Below are positions 42,528-53,990 of a stretch of DNA of 64,000 nt, piece after piece. Each line of letters begins with the position of its first letter. The stretch's first letter is position 1. The position numbers were made by a program, and so were the translations under genes. Where the stretch lies: positions 1 through 64,000 of the forward strand of contig NZ_JACIZD010000009.1 in the NCBI RefSeq assembly GCF_014359565.1. Reading direction: 5' to 3'. The notes under the pieces are model-generated. The model was not told where the DNA came from, did no database searches, and saw only the letters and a list, made by a program, of their open reading frames with translations. The DNA is from Immundisolibacter sp. Its GTDB lineage: Bacteria; Pseudomonadota; Gammaproteobacteria; Immundisolibacterales; Immundisolibacteraceae.

Positions 42528-43754
42528 GTGTCAATGAATGATTCCCCGGCGCCCGAGGCCGGATCGCCGCCCTTGCTGGCCATCGTCTGCCTGTCGCTGG
42601 CCGCCGGGGCGAGCGCCATGGCGATGCGCGTCAACGACGCCCTGCTGCCGCAGCTGGCGCAGATCTTCGGCGTGCCGCTGGCCACCACTGCGCAGGTGGT
42701 CAGCTTCTACGCCCTGGCCTACGGCGCCTCGCAGGTGCTGTGGGGGCCGATCGGCGATCGCTTCGGCAAGTATCGGGTGGTGGCCTGGGCGGTGCTGGCC
42801 TGTGCGCTGGCCTCGCTGGCGTGTGCCTTTGCCGGCGACTTTGGGCAGCTGCGCGCGGCGCGCGTGCTGGCCGGCATGCTGGCGGCGGCGATCATCCCGC
42901 TGTCGATTGCCTGGCTCGGCGATGTGGTGCCTTACGAGCGTCGCCAGCCTGTGCTGGCGCGCTTTCTGATCGGCCAGATCACGGGGCTGGCGAGCGGCGT
43001 GTGGCTGGGCGGGGTGGCCGCCGATCACCTGGGCTGGCGGGTGCCGTATTTCGTGCTGGCCGGGCTCTACGGCCTGGTCGGCGCGCAGCTGTTCGTCGGC
43101 CTGCGGCGCCTGCCGGCGGGCTCGAGCGGGCGCGCCGGCAGCGCCGTGGCAAGCTCGCTGACGCGCACGCTGGGCGATTTTCGCGAGGTGCTCGGCGGGC
43201 GCTGGGCGCAGATTCTGCTGCTGATCGTGTTCCTGGAAGGCAGCTTCCTGTTCGGGCCGCTGGCCTTCATGGCTGCGCATCTGCATCACCGGCTCGGCGT
43301 GTCGCTGACGGTGGCCGGCTCGCTGGTGATGGTGTTTGGCGCCGGCGGGCTGGTGTACGCGCTGGGGGCGCGGCGCTTGGTGCGGGGGCTCGGCGAGGCG
43401 GGGCTGGCTCGCGCCGGCGCGCTGTTCCTGTGCCTGGGGCTGGGCGCGATCGCCGCCGCGCCGTCGTGGATTTTCGGCGTCCTCGGCAGCCTGCTGGCCG
43501 GACTGGGCTTCTACATGCTGCACAACACGCTGCAGGTGAATGCCACGCAGATGGCGCCGCGGGTGCGCGGTGCGGCGGTGTCGCTGTTCGCGGCGAGCTT
43601 TTTCCTCGGCCAATCGGCCGGCGTGACCCTGATCGGCTGGGTGTCCGCGCGCATCGGCAGCGGGCCGGCAATCGGCCTTGGCGCCGGCGCGCTGCTGGGC
43701 ATCGGCCTCGGCTTCGGGCAGGTGCTGGTCCGGCGCACAGCGGCGCAGGGTTGA
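42528..43754 (+). CDS. MFS transporter (DHA1-like)
   Basis: About 408 residues, 12 predicted helices. Superfamily loop motif LWGPIGDRFGKYRVVAWAVL, and RVLAGMLAAAIIPLSIAWLG with DVVPYERRQPVLARFL for helices 4-5. GTG 42528 has ACAGGA about seven bases upstream; ATG 42534 is an alternative two codons on. It follows the meta-cleavage pair by 99 bp, so uptake of the aromatic growth substrate is possible but not shown. A REP-like palindrome follows the stop. Confidence 0.88.
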   Translation: MSMNDSPAPEAGSPPLLAIVCLSLAAGASAMAMRVNDALLPQLAQIFGVPLATTAQVVSFYALAYGASQVLWGPIGDRFGKYRVVAWAVLACALASLACAFAGDFGQLRAARVLAGMLAAAIIPLSIAWLGDVVPYERRQPVLARFLIGQITGLASGVWLGGVAADHLGWRVPYFVLAGLYGLVGAQLFVGLRRLPAGSSGRAGSAVASSLTRTLGDFREVLGGRWAQILLLIVFLEGSFLFGPLAFMAAHLHHRLGVSLTVAGSLVMVFGAGGLVYALGARRLVRGLGEAGLARAGALFLCLGLGAIAAAPSWIFGVLGSLLAGLGFYMLHNTLQVNATQMAPRVRGAAVSLFAASFFLGQSAGVTLIGWVSARIGSGPAIGLGAGALLGIGLGFGQVLVRRTAAQG

Positions 43755-43765
43755 AGGGAGCCTGG

Positions 43766-43835
43766 GTAGGCGCAGCCTGGCTGGGCGGTGATCGCCTTCC
43801 GGCATGAGGATCGCCCGGCGAAGCCGGGCTCCTAC
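43766..43835. repeat. REP-like double palindrome behind the MFS gene
   Basis: GTAGGCGCAGCC...GATCGCCCGGCGAAGCCGGGCTCCTAC. The right half GCCCGGCGAAGCCGGGC is a perfect hairpin, and the outer arms GTAGG/CCTAC pair. Same family as 61468-61520, inverted. Probably ends the MFS transcript before the lexA2 promoter. Confidence 0.6.
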
Positions 43836-43859
43836 ACCAGATGAAGTCAAACCGGCCGA

Positions 43860-43886
43860 TTGCACGGCCGGGCGAGGGGCTATACA
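43860..43886 (+). promoter_or_regulatory. Likely lexA2 promoter, possibly leaderless
   Basis: TTGCAC (43860-43865) and TATACA (43881-43886) are good -35 and -10 hexamers with a 15-bp spacer. Transcription would start at about 43893-43898, that is, at or next to the ATG at 43898. This suggests a leaderless or near-leaderless message. There is no ribosome-binding site between the operator and the ATG. Confidence 0.5.
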
Positions 43887-43895
43887 TTTGTGTAG
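43880..43895. promoter_or_regulatory. LexA2-type operator CTATAC-N4-GTGTAG
   Basis: CTATACATTTGTGTAG is an inverted repeat with one mismatched pair. Its core TAC-N4-GTG agrees with the motif GTAC-N4-GTGC that I recall for Pseudomonas putida LexA2. It overlaps the -10 box and stops two bases before the lexA2 ATG, so a bound repressor would block the promoter of the whole cassette. Confidence 0.65.
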
Positions 43896-43897
43896 CC

Positions 43898-44545
43898 ATG
43901 ACGACAGCACCCGCCCCACTGCCACCCCGCCAGGCCGCCGCGCTGCAGGTCATCGAGCGCCATTTCGAGCGCCACGGCGCCACGCCGACGGTGCGCGAAC
44001 TGGCGCAGGGTCTGGGCTGCTCGGTGCGTGCGGCGGCGGAGCTGATCGAAAAGCTGGTGCAGCGCGGGGCGCTGCACAAGGTTGCGGGCGTCAGCCGCGG
44101 GCTGCGGCTGGCGGCGGCGCCGGCCGGCCTGCGCCTGCCGCTGATCGGCCGCATCGCCGCCGGCCAGCCGATCATGGCCGCCGATCACGTCGAGGACTGG
44201 CTGGCGGTCGATCCGGCGCTGTTTCGCCCGCGCCCGGACTGGCTGTTCCGGGTGCAGGGCTGGTCGATGAAGAACATCGGCGTGCTGCCGGATGACCTGG
44301 TCGGCGTGCGCGAGGATCCGGACCCGCCGCCGGGCGCGGTGGTCGCGGCGCTGGTGCCCGATCCGCAAACCGGCGACCCGCGCCTGACGCTGAAGCGCTA
44401 CGCGCGCCGCGCCGGCCAGGTGGTGCTGGTCTCCGAGCATGACGATCAGGTTGCCTTTGCGCCGCAGGTTTACGATCCGGCCACGCCCGGACTGCGCCTG
44501 ATCGGCGTCTATGCCGGGCTGATCCGGCCGGGGACGGGGCCGTGA
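43898..44545 (+). CDS. lexA2: LexA-family repressor of the mutagenesis cassette (LexA2)
   Basis: 215 residues. Winged-helix DNA-binding domain (about 10-68; recognition region TPTVRELAQGLGCSVRAAAE) and an S24 self-cleavage domain with scissile Ala88-Gly89 in IGRIAAGQPIM, nucleophile Ser123 in GWSMKNIG and Lys166 in LTLKRYARR. All residues for RecA-stimulated self-cleavage are present. The recognition helix differs from E. coli LexA, which fits the different operator. ATG 43898 chosen; the frame is open to 43841 but that would place the operator inside the gene. Co-transcribed with imuA (GTGA overlap). Confidence 0.93.
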   Translation: MTTAPAPLPPRQAAALQVIERHFERHGATPTVRELAQGLGCSVRAAAELIEKLVQRGALHKVAGVSRGLRLAAAPAGLRLPLIGRIAAGQPIMAADHVEDWLAVDPALFRPRPDWLFRVQGWSMKNIGVLPDDLVGVREDPDPPPGAVVAALVPDPQTGDPRLTLKRYARRAGQVVLVSEHDDQVAFAPQVYDPATPGLRLIGVYAGLIRPGTGP

Positions 44546-45156
44546 ATGCGCCCGTTTTGCAGATTCCGGGCGTCTGGCGCGGCGACTGCCCGCGGCCAGC
44601 GGCTGCGCTGGCCAGCACGCGTATCGAGGCCCTCGACCGGGCGCTGCTGGGTGGCTGGCCAGTCGGGGCGCTGACGCAGATCGTCGGCACCGAGGCGGGC
44701 CTGGGTTTCTCGCTGATCATCCCGGCGCTGGCCGCCTGCACCGCGGCCGGGCGCGCGGTGGCGCTGATCGATCCGCCTTACCTGCCGTATGCGCCGGCGC
44801 TGGCCTCGCGCGGCGTCGATCTGGAGCATCTGCTGTGGATACGCCCGCAGGATGCGGCGCAGGCGCAGTGGGCGGCGGAGCAGATCGCCCACAGCGGCCT
44901 GTTTGCCGCGCTGGCCTGCTGGGGGGCGCTCGATGGCACGGCCGAGCGGCGCCTGCAGCTGGCCGCGGATGCCGCGCAGTGCCTGGTGTTCTGTTTTCGC
45001 ACCGGTCGCGCCGATGGCCACAGCCATGCGGCGGTGCGCCTGGCGGTAGCGCCGGCAGCCGATGCGCAGTTGCGGGTGGAGGTTCTCAAGTGCCGCGGCG
45101 GGCGGGCCGGTCACGGCCTGCTGCACCGCTGCGTCGACCTGCCGGTGGCGGCGTGA
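44542..45156 (+). CDS. imuA: Translesion synthesis accessory protein ImuA
   Basis: 204 residues, GTG start overlapping the lexA2 stop by 4 bp. RecA-like fold without a clear Walker A: GDCPRPAAALASTRIEALDR, LLGGWPVGALTQIVGTEAGL, then AVALIDPPYLPYAPALASRG and the segment VLKCRGGRAG near the C-terminus. This is the SulA/RecA-like ImuA that works with ImuB and DnaE2 in damage-induced mutagenesis. It is identified by its sequence pattern together with its invariable position before imuB. Confidence 0.92.
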   Translation: MNAPVLQIPGVWRGDCPRPAAALASTRIEALDRALLGGWPVGALTQIVGTEAGLGFSLIIPALAACTAAGRAVALIDPPYLPYAPALASRGVDLEHLLWIRPQDAAQAQWAAEQIAHSGLFAALACWGALDGTAERRLQLAADAAQCLVFCFRTGRADGHSHAAVRLAVAPAADAQLRVEVLKCRGGRAGHGLLHRCVDLPVAA

Positions 45157-45172
45157 GTAGCGGGCGATCGTC

Positions 45173-46599
45173 ATGCCGTGGATCTGCGCCCTGTTTCCCG
45201 ATCTGCCGCTGGAGGCTTTGGGCCAGCTTCTGACGCTGGCGCCGGACCGCCCGGCGGCGGTCTGCGAGCACAGCGGCCGCGGCCGCTGGCTGCACGGCCT
45301 GAATGCCGAGGCGGCGCGGCGCGGCTTGCGCCGGGGCATGGCGCTGCCCGCCGCCGTGGCGCGGGTGCCGGAGTTGCTGGCCCTGCCGCGCCGGCCGGCG
45401 GCCGAGCATGCGGCCCTGGACGCCCTGGCCTGCTGGCTGTACCGCTTCGGCACGCCGGTCACCGTGTGCCGGCAGCGGCAGGCGGTGTGGGTGCAGGTCG
45501 GGCCGAGCGCGCACCTGTTTGGCGGCTGGGATGGGCTGGTCGGCGCCTTGCTGGCGGACCTGCCGGCGTATCGGGTGCAGTTTGGCGTTGCCCCGACGCT
45601 CGGCTGCAGCCTGCTGCTGGCGCGTGCGGATGCCGGTTTGCAGCGGCCGGTGCGCGAAACCGGCGCCATCGCCAGCGACATCGCCAGCGCCATCGGCGGG
45701 CTGCCGCTGGGGCTGCTGCCGTTCGAGGATGCGGCGCTGCGTCTGCTGGCCGGTGCCGGCCTGCGCCGCATCGGCGAAGTGCTCGCGCTGCCGGCCGATG
45801 CGCTCGGCCGGCGTCTGGGGGGCACGGCCATGCTGGCGCTGGAGCGGCTGCTGGGTCGTGCCCCGGAGGCCTGGGAGGCGTTCGTGCCGGCGGCGCGCTA
45901 CCGCCGCCGCTTCGAGTTCGGCGACCCGGTCGCCAGCAGCGAGGCGTTGCTGTTCCCGCTCAAGATGATGCTGGGCGAGTTCGCGGCCTACCTGCGGGCC
46001 CGCGACTGCGCGGTCCGGGAGTTCGTACTGCGCTTGCGGGGCAGTGGCCGGCGTGCGCGCGCGCAGCCGATCGGCCTGATGTCGCCCACGCGCGATCCGG
46101 TGCGCCTGCTGCGGGTGGTGCGCGAGCAGTTGGAGCGCATCACGCTGGCGGATGGCGTCCTCGAACTGCGCCTCGAAGCGGACCGTTTCGAGCCGGCTGC
46201 GGCGATTCAGGACGATCTTTTCGGCAGCAGCCAGGTGCTCGGCCAGCGCCTGCTGGAACTGCGCGAACGCCTGGCGGCGCGCCTGGGCGCGGATGCCGTG
46301 CGCCAGATCGCGGTCAGTCCGGACCGGCGCCCGGAGGCGGCCATGGCCAATCTCGGGGCCGATGCCAGGCCGGGGGCGGTGCCCGGCTCGCATCACCCGC
46401 CGCGCCCGCCGTGGCTGCTGGCGCAGCCGCAGCGCCTGAGGCCGGCGCGTCTGCTCGGCGCGCCCGAGCGCATCGAGCTGGGCTGGTGGGAGGGCGCGGC
46501 GGCGCGCGATTACTTTGTGGCGCAGGACCGGGCCGGGCGCCTGTGCTGGGTGTATCGGGACCTGCACGACGGCGCCTTCTACCTGCACGGCCTGTGGCA

Positions 46600-46603
<4 letters not shown>
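45173..46603 (+). CDS. imuB: ImuB, catalytically inactive Y-family polymerase homologue
   Basis: 476 residues. Y-family (DinB/UmuC-like) scaffold: [16 protein letters not shown] at the start, where active enzymes have the metal-binding Asp as DxDCFF; palm and finger region [20 protein letters not shown]; and little-finger region [11 protein letters not shown]. The acidic catalytic residues are not preserved, as in other ImuB proteins. QDDLF in [11 protein letters not shown] fits the beta-clamp-binding motif. It acts as a clamp adaptor that brings DnaE2 to lesions. It starts 16 bp after imuA; its stop overlaps dnaE2 (GTGA). Confidence 0.94.
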
Positions 46604-49713
<3,110 letters not shown>

Positions 49714-49837
49714 CGGGTTGCCCGGCAGGGCCTTGCCGGCGGCGTGCGCCCTGCAAGCGCAACCGCGGCTTGACCGTATGATCAGCCGTGGGTGTAATGC
49801 CGTGCGGACGCCGATCCAGGGGAGAAGAAAACACAAT

Positions 49838-50914
49838 ATGACGCATGAACCGTATTTGCCATGCCGCGCACTGGTTGCGGCGGGCCTGCTGCTGGTCCTG
49901 ACCGCCTGTTCGCGGGGCGACCGGCCGGCGACGTCCGCGGCCGCTGCGGGCGGCGCTCCCCCGGCCCTGCCGGTACTGGTGGCCACTGCCCACCCGCAGG
50001 CGCTGACCGACCGCCTGCGGGCCGTGGGTACGCTGACTGCCAACGAGTCGGTGCTGGTCCGCTCCGAGATTCCCGGCCGGGTGGAGCGCATCCATTTCCA
50101 GGAAGGCCAGCCGGTCAAGGCCGGTGAGCCGCTGATCACGCTCGACGGCGCCGAGTACCGGGCGCAGGTGGCGCAGACCGAGGCCACGGTGACGGTCAAT
50201 AGCCTGAACTTCCAGCGCGCCGCCGATCTGGTCAAGACCAACATGCTGAGCCAGCAGGAATACGACCAGGCGCAGGCGCGGCTGGCCGAATCGCGGGCCC
50301 TGCTGCAGCGTCACCAGGTGATGCTGGCCAAGACGGTGCTGCGGGCGCCCTTCGACGGCGTGGCCGGCTTGCGGCTGGTCAGTCCCGGCGCCTACGTGCA
50401 GCCGGGGCAGGATCTGGTGAACCTGGAGGATATCGACCCGCTGAAGGTGGAGTTCCGGGTGCCGGAGCGCCACGCCACGGCGATGACCGTCGGCCGGCCG
50501 CTGACCCTGCGCGTGGACGCCGTGCCGGGCCGCGAGTTCACGGGCGAGATTTACGCCATCGACCCGCGCCTGGACGCCGCCACGCGCACCTTTGCGCTGC
50601 GCGGGCGGGTGCCCAACGGCGACGGCCTGCTGCGGCCGGGCATGTTCGCGCAGGTGGAGCTGACGGTCGGCGAGCGGCCGCAGGCGGTGGTGATTCCGGA
50701 GCAGGCCATCGTGCCGCGCGGTGACAGGCTGTTCGTGTTCAAGGTGGTGGATGGCAAGGTGGTGTTCACACCAGTCGTCACCGGCCTGCGCGAGCCGGGC
50801 ATCGTCGAGATCGTCGAGGGCCTCGCGGCCGGCGATACGGTGGTCACCGAGGGCCAGATGAAGCTGCGCGACGGCATGCCGGTGGCGGCCCGTGCGCAGG
50901 AGGTCAAGCCATGA
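49838..50914 (+). CDS. RND efflux periplasmic adaptor (membrane fusion protein), lipoprotein
   Basis: 358 residues. N-terminal lipoprotein signal ALVAAGLLLVLTACSRG with lipobox LTAC. HlyD-type barrel-sandwich halves ESVLVRSEIPGRVERIHFQE and VLRAPFDGVAGLRLVSPGAY, helical hairpin ADLVKTNMLSQQEYDQAQAR, and beta-barrel VEFRVPERHATAMTVGRPLT. It links the RND pump to an outer-membrane channel. GGGGAG lies about 13 bases before ATG 49838, a long spacing. The stop overlaps the permease start by 4 bp. No TolC-like gene follows. Confidence 0.93.
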   Translation: MTHEPYLPCRALVAAGLLLVLTACSRGDRPATSAAAAGGAPPALPVLVATAHPQALTDRLRAVGTLTANESVLVRSEIPGRVERIHFQEGQPVKAGEPLITLDGAEYRAQVAQTEATVTVNSLNFQRAADLVKTNMLSQQEYDQAQARLAESRALLQRHQVMLAKTVLRAPFDGVAGLRLVSPGAYVQPGQDLVNLEDIDPLKVEFRVPERHATAMTVGRPLTLRVDAVPGREFTGEIYAIDPRLDAATRTFALRGRVPNGDGLLRPGMFAQVELTVGERPQAVVIPEQAIVPRGDRLFVFKVVDGKVVFTPVVTGLREPGIVEIVEGLAAGDTVVTEGQMKLRDGMPVAARAQEVKP

Positions 50915-53900
50915 AACTGACCGACGTGTCGGTCGAGCGGCCGGTGCTGGCCACGGTGATGAGCCTGGTCATCCTGCTGCTGGGGGTGATCGCCTTCTCA
51001 CGCCTGTCGGTGCGCGAGTACCCCATGATCGATACGCCGGTGGTGTCGGTGCGCACCATCTACCGCGGCGCCAGCGCCGAGATCATCGAAAGCCAGGTCA
51101 GCCAGCCGATGGAGGACGAGCTGTCCGGCATCGAGGGCATCGACGTCATGAAGTCGGTATCGCGCGAGGAAGTGTCGGAAATCACGATCAAGTTTCGCCT
51201 GACGCGCGATCCGGACGACGCCGCCGCCGACGTGCGCGATCGGGTCGCCCGTGCCCGCGACAAGCTGCCCGAGGACATCAACGAGCCGGTCATCTCCAAG
51301 GTCGAGGCCGACGCCGACCCGATCATGTGGCTGGCCTTCTTCAGCGATCGCCACTCGCCGCTGGAGGTATCGGACTTCGCCGACCGGGTGGTGCGCGACC
51401 GCCTGCAGACCATTCCGGGCGTGGCGACGGTGCTGATCGGCGGCGAGCGGCGTTATTCGATGCGCATCTGGCTGGATCGGGAGCGGTTGGCCGGTTACGG
51501 GCTCACGCCGCTGGATGTCGAAACCGCGCTGCGGCGGGAGAACATCGAGGTGCCGTCCGGGCGCATCGAGAGTACCGAGCGCGAGTTCACGGTGCTGTCT
51601 GAAACGGACCTGCGCACGCCGGCGCAGTTCGACGAAATGATCATCCGCGAGGTCAACGGCTACCCGGTGCGTCTGAAGGACGTTGGCCACGCGGCGCTGG
51701 GCGCCGAGGACGAGCGCTCCAGCAACCGCGTCGACGGCGCCCCGGCGGTCGGTCTGGGCGTGGTCAAGCAGTCCACCGCCAACCTGCTGGAAGTCGCCCG
51801 CGCGGTCAAGGCCATGCTGCCGGAAATCCAGGCCACGCTGCCGGCCGGTATGCAGTTCAAGATCGGCACCGACCGCTCGAACTTCGTCGAGGAATCGATC
51901 AAGGCCGTCTATCGGACCCTGTTCGAGGCGCTGGTGCTGGTGGTGGTGGTGATCTTCGGTTTCCTGCGTTCGCCGCGGGCCACGCTGATCCCGTTCCTGT
52001 CGATTCCGGTCGCCATCATCGGCGCGTTTTTCTTTCTGTATGCGCTCGATTTCTCGATCAACATCCTGACCCTGCTGGCGCTGGTGCTGGCCATCGGCCT
52101 GGTGGTGGACGACGCCATCGTGGTGCTGGAGAACATCTACCGGCGCATCGAGGACGGCCTGTCGCCGCGCGAGGCGGCGCTGGTCGGCGGGCGCGAGATC
52201 GGCTTTGCCGTGCTGGCCATGACCATCACGCTGGTGGCGGTGTTCGTGCCGATGGCCTTTCAGACCGGCACCACCGGGCGGCTGTTCCGGGAGTTCGCGC
52301 TGGCGGTGGCCGGCGCCGTGGCGGTGTCGGGTTTCGTCGCCCTGACGCTGGTGCCGATGCTGTGCGGCCGCTTCCTGAAGCCGGCTCACCACAGCCCGGC
52401 GTATCAGTTCACGGAACGTTTTTTCGTGGCGCTGAACCGCGGCTACGAGGCCACGCTGCGCCTCGCGCTGCGCGGCTGGGTGCTGGTGCTGGCGCTGGCC
52501 ATCGGCGTGGGCGCGGCCGGCGCATGGATGTTCACGCAGCTCAAATCGGAACTGGCGCCATTCGAGGACCGCTCCGACTTCGTGGTGCTGATGATCGGCC
52601 CGGAAGGGGCGAGTTACGACTACATGTACCGCAACGTGCTCGAGGCGGAAAAAATCCTCACCGGCATCCCGGAGATGACCACCCTGTTCATGGTCGTGTC
52701 GCCGGGCGTGCAGCGGCCGGCGCCGGTCAACATCGGCGCGGCATTTGCCACCATCAAGCCCTGGGGCGAGCGCACGCGCAGCCAGTTCGACATCACCCGC
52801 GAACTCGGACCGAAGCTCGGCGCCATGCCCGGCGTGCTGGCGTTTCCCATCAACCGCGCCTCGCTGGGCATGGGCGGCTACCGCGAGACGCCGGTGCAGT
52901 TCGTGCTGCAGGCCGACACCTGGGAGCAGCTGCAGGTGGCGGTCGACACACTGATGGCGCGGGCGAGCCAGAACCCGGCGCTGCTGAACCTGGACACGGA
53001 CCTGAAGCTGAACAAGCCGCAGCTGAAAGTGGACGTTAACCGCGACAAGCTGGCCAACGTCGGCATCAGCGCGGCCGACGTCGGGCGCACGCTCGAGACC
53101 CTGCTGGGCGGGCGCGAGGTGACGCGCTTCAAGCGCGCCGGCAAGCAGTACGAGGTGATCGTCAAGCTGGCCGACGACGCGCGCCGCCAGCCGACCGACC
53201 TGACCGACATCTACCTGCGGGCCGGCGACGGCTCGCTGGTGCAGGTGGACAACCTGGTCAGCCTGCGCGAGGCGGTGGCGCCGCGCGAGCTGAACCACTT
53301 CAACCGCCTGCGGGCAGCCAAGATCAGCGCCAACATCGCCCCCGGCCACGCCATGGGCGAGGTGCTGGACTGGCTGGCGGCCGAGGCCCAGCAGGTCCTG
53401 CCGCCCGGCGGGCGCATCGACTACGACGGCATCTCGCGCGAGTTCAAGGAGGCCAGCCAGGCGCTGGCGCTGACCTTCGGCCTGGCGCTGGCGTTCATCT
53501 ATCTGGTGCTGTCGGCGCAGTTCGAGAGCTTCCGCGACCCGCTGGTGATCCTGCTGTCGGTGCCGCTGGCCGTGGCCGGCGCGGTGGCGGCCCTGTACTT
53601 CAGCGGCCTCACGCTGAATGTGTACAGCCAGATCGGCATGGTCATGCTGATCGGTCTTACGGCCAAAAACGGCATCCTGATCGTCGAGTTCACGCGCCAG
53701 CTGCGCGCCGGCGGCATGGCCGCGCGCGACGCCTTGGTGCAGGCCTCGGTGCTGCGCCTGCGGCCGATCCTGATGACCTCGGCCACCATGCTGCTGGCGG
53801 CCGTGCCGCTGGCCCTTGCCGGCGGCGCCGGCGCCGAGTCGCGCCACCCGATCGGCTGGGTCGTCATCGGCGGCCTGCTGGTCGGCACGCTGTTCAGCCT

Positions 53901-53988
53901 GTATGTGGTGCCGGTGGTCTATCTGCTGCTGTCGGGTCGCGAGGCGAAGCCAAAAGCAGCCGCGCAGCCGCTGCCACACCCGGCCTGA
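50911..53988 (+). CDS. RND efflux permease (HAE1-like)
   Basis: 1025 residues. Inner-membrane drug/proton antiporter of the AcrB/MdtB/MexB class. N-terminal VERPVLATVMSLVILLLGVI, twin periplasmic loops, and the proton-relay aspartates in LALVLAIGLVVDDAIVVLEN (helix 4). Helix-10/11 regions are QIGMVMLIGLTAKNGILIVE and LRPILMTSATMLLAAVPLAL. Complete and in frame. Substrate range cannot be read from sequence. It is the second gene of a three-gene operon with the adaptor and a DHA2 exporter. Confidence 0.95.
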   Translation: MKLTDVSVERPVLATVMSLVILLLGVIAFSRLSVREYPMIDTPVVSVRTIYRGASAEIIESQVSQPMEDELSGIEGIDVMKSVSREEVSEITIKFRLTRDPDDAAADVRDRVARARDKLPEDINEPVISKVEADADPIMWLAFFSDRHSPLEVSDFADRVVRDRLQTIPGVATVLIGGERRYSMRIWLDRERLAGYGLTPLDVETALRRENIEVPSGRIESTEREFTVLSETDLRTPAQFDEMIIREVNGYPVRLKDVGHAALGAEDERSSNRVDGAPAVGLGVVKQSTANLLEVARAVKAMLPEIQATLPAGMQFKIGTDRSNFVEESIKAVYRTLFEALVLVVVVIFGFLRSPRATLIPFLSIPVAIIGAFFFLYALDFSINILTLLALVLAIGLVVDDAIVVLENIYRRIEDGLSPREAALVGGREIGFAVLAMTITLVAVFVPMAFQTGTTGRLFREFALAVAGAVAVSGFVALTLVPMLCGRFLKPAHHSPAYQFTERFFVALNRGYEATLRLALRGWVLVLALAIGVGAAGAWMFTQLKSELAPFEDRSDFVVLMIGPEGASYDYMYRNVLEAEKILTGIPEMTTLFMVVSPGVQRPAPVNIGAAFATIKPWGERTRSQFDITRELGPKLGAMPGVLAFPINRASLGMGGYRETPVQFVLQADTWEQLQVAVDTLMARASQNPALLNLDTDLKLNKPQLKVDVNRDKLANVGISAADVGRTLETLLGGREVTRFKRAGKQYEVIVKLADDARRQPTDLTDIYLRAGDGSLVQVDNLVSLREAVAPRELNHFNRLRAAKISANIAPGHAMGEVLDWLAAEAQQVLPPGGRIDYDGISREFKEASQALALTFGLALAFIYLVLSAQFESFRDPLVILLSVPLAVAGAVAALYFSGLTLNVYSQIGMVMLIGLTAKNGILIVEFTRQLRAGGMAARDALVQASVLRLRPILMTSATMLLAAVPLALAGGAGAESRHPIGWVVIGGLLVGTLFSLYVVPVVYLLLSGREAKPKAAAQPLPHPA

Positions 53989-53990
53989 GG

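Noticed and set aside
50998-53979. A 993-codon open frame antisense to the RND permease
   Set aside because: It mirrors the GC-rich codon pattern of the real gene, is rich in His, Gln and Arg, and has no recognisable domain. The plus strand encodes a complete RND protein.
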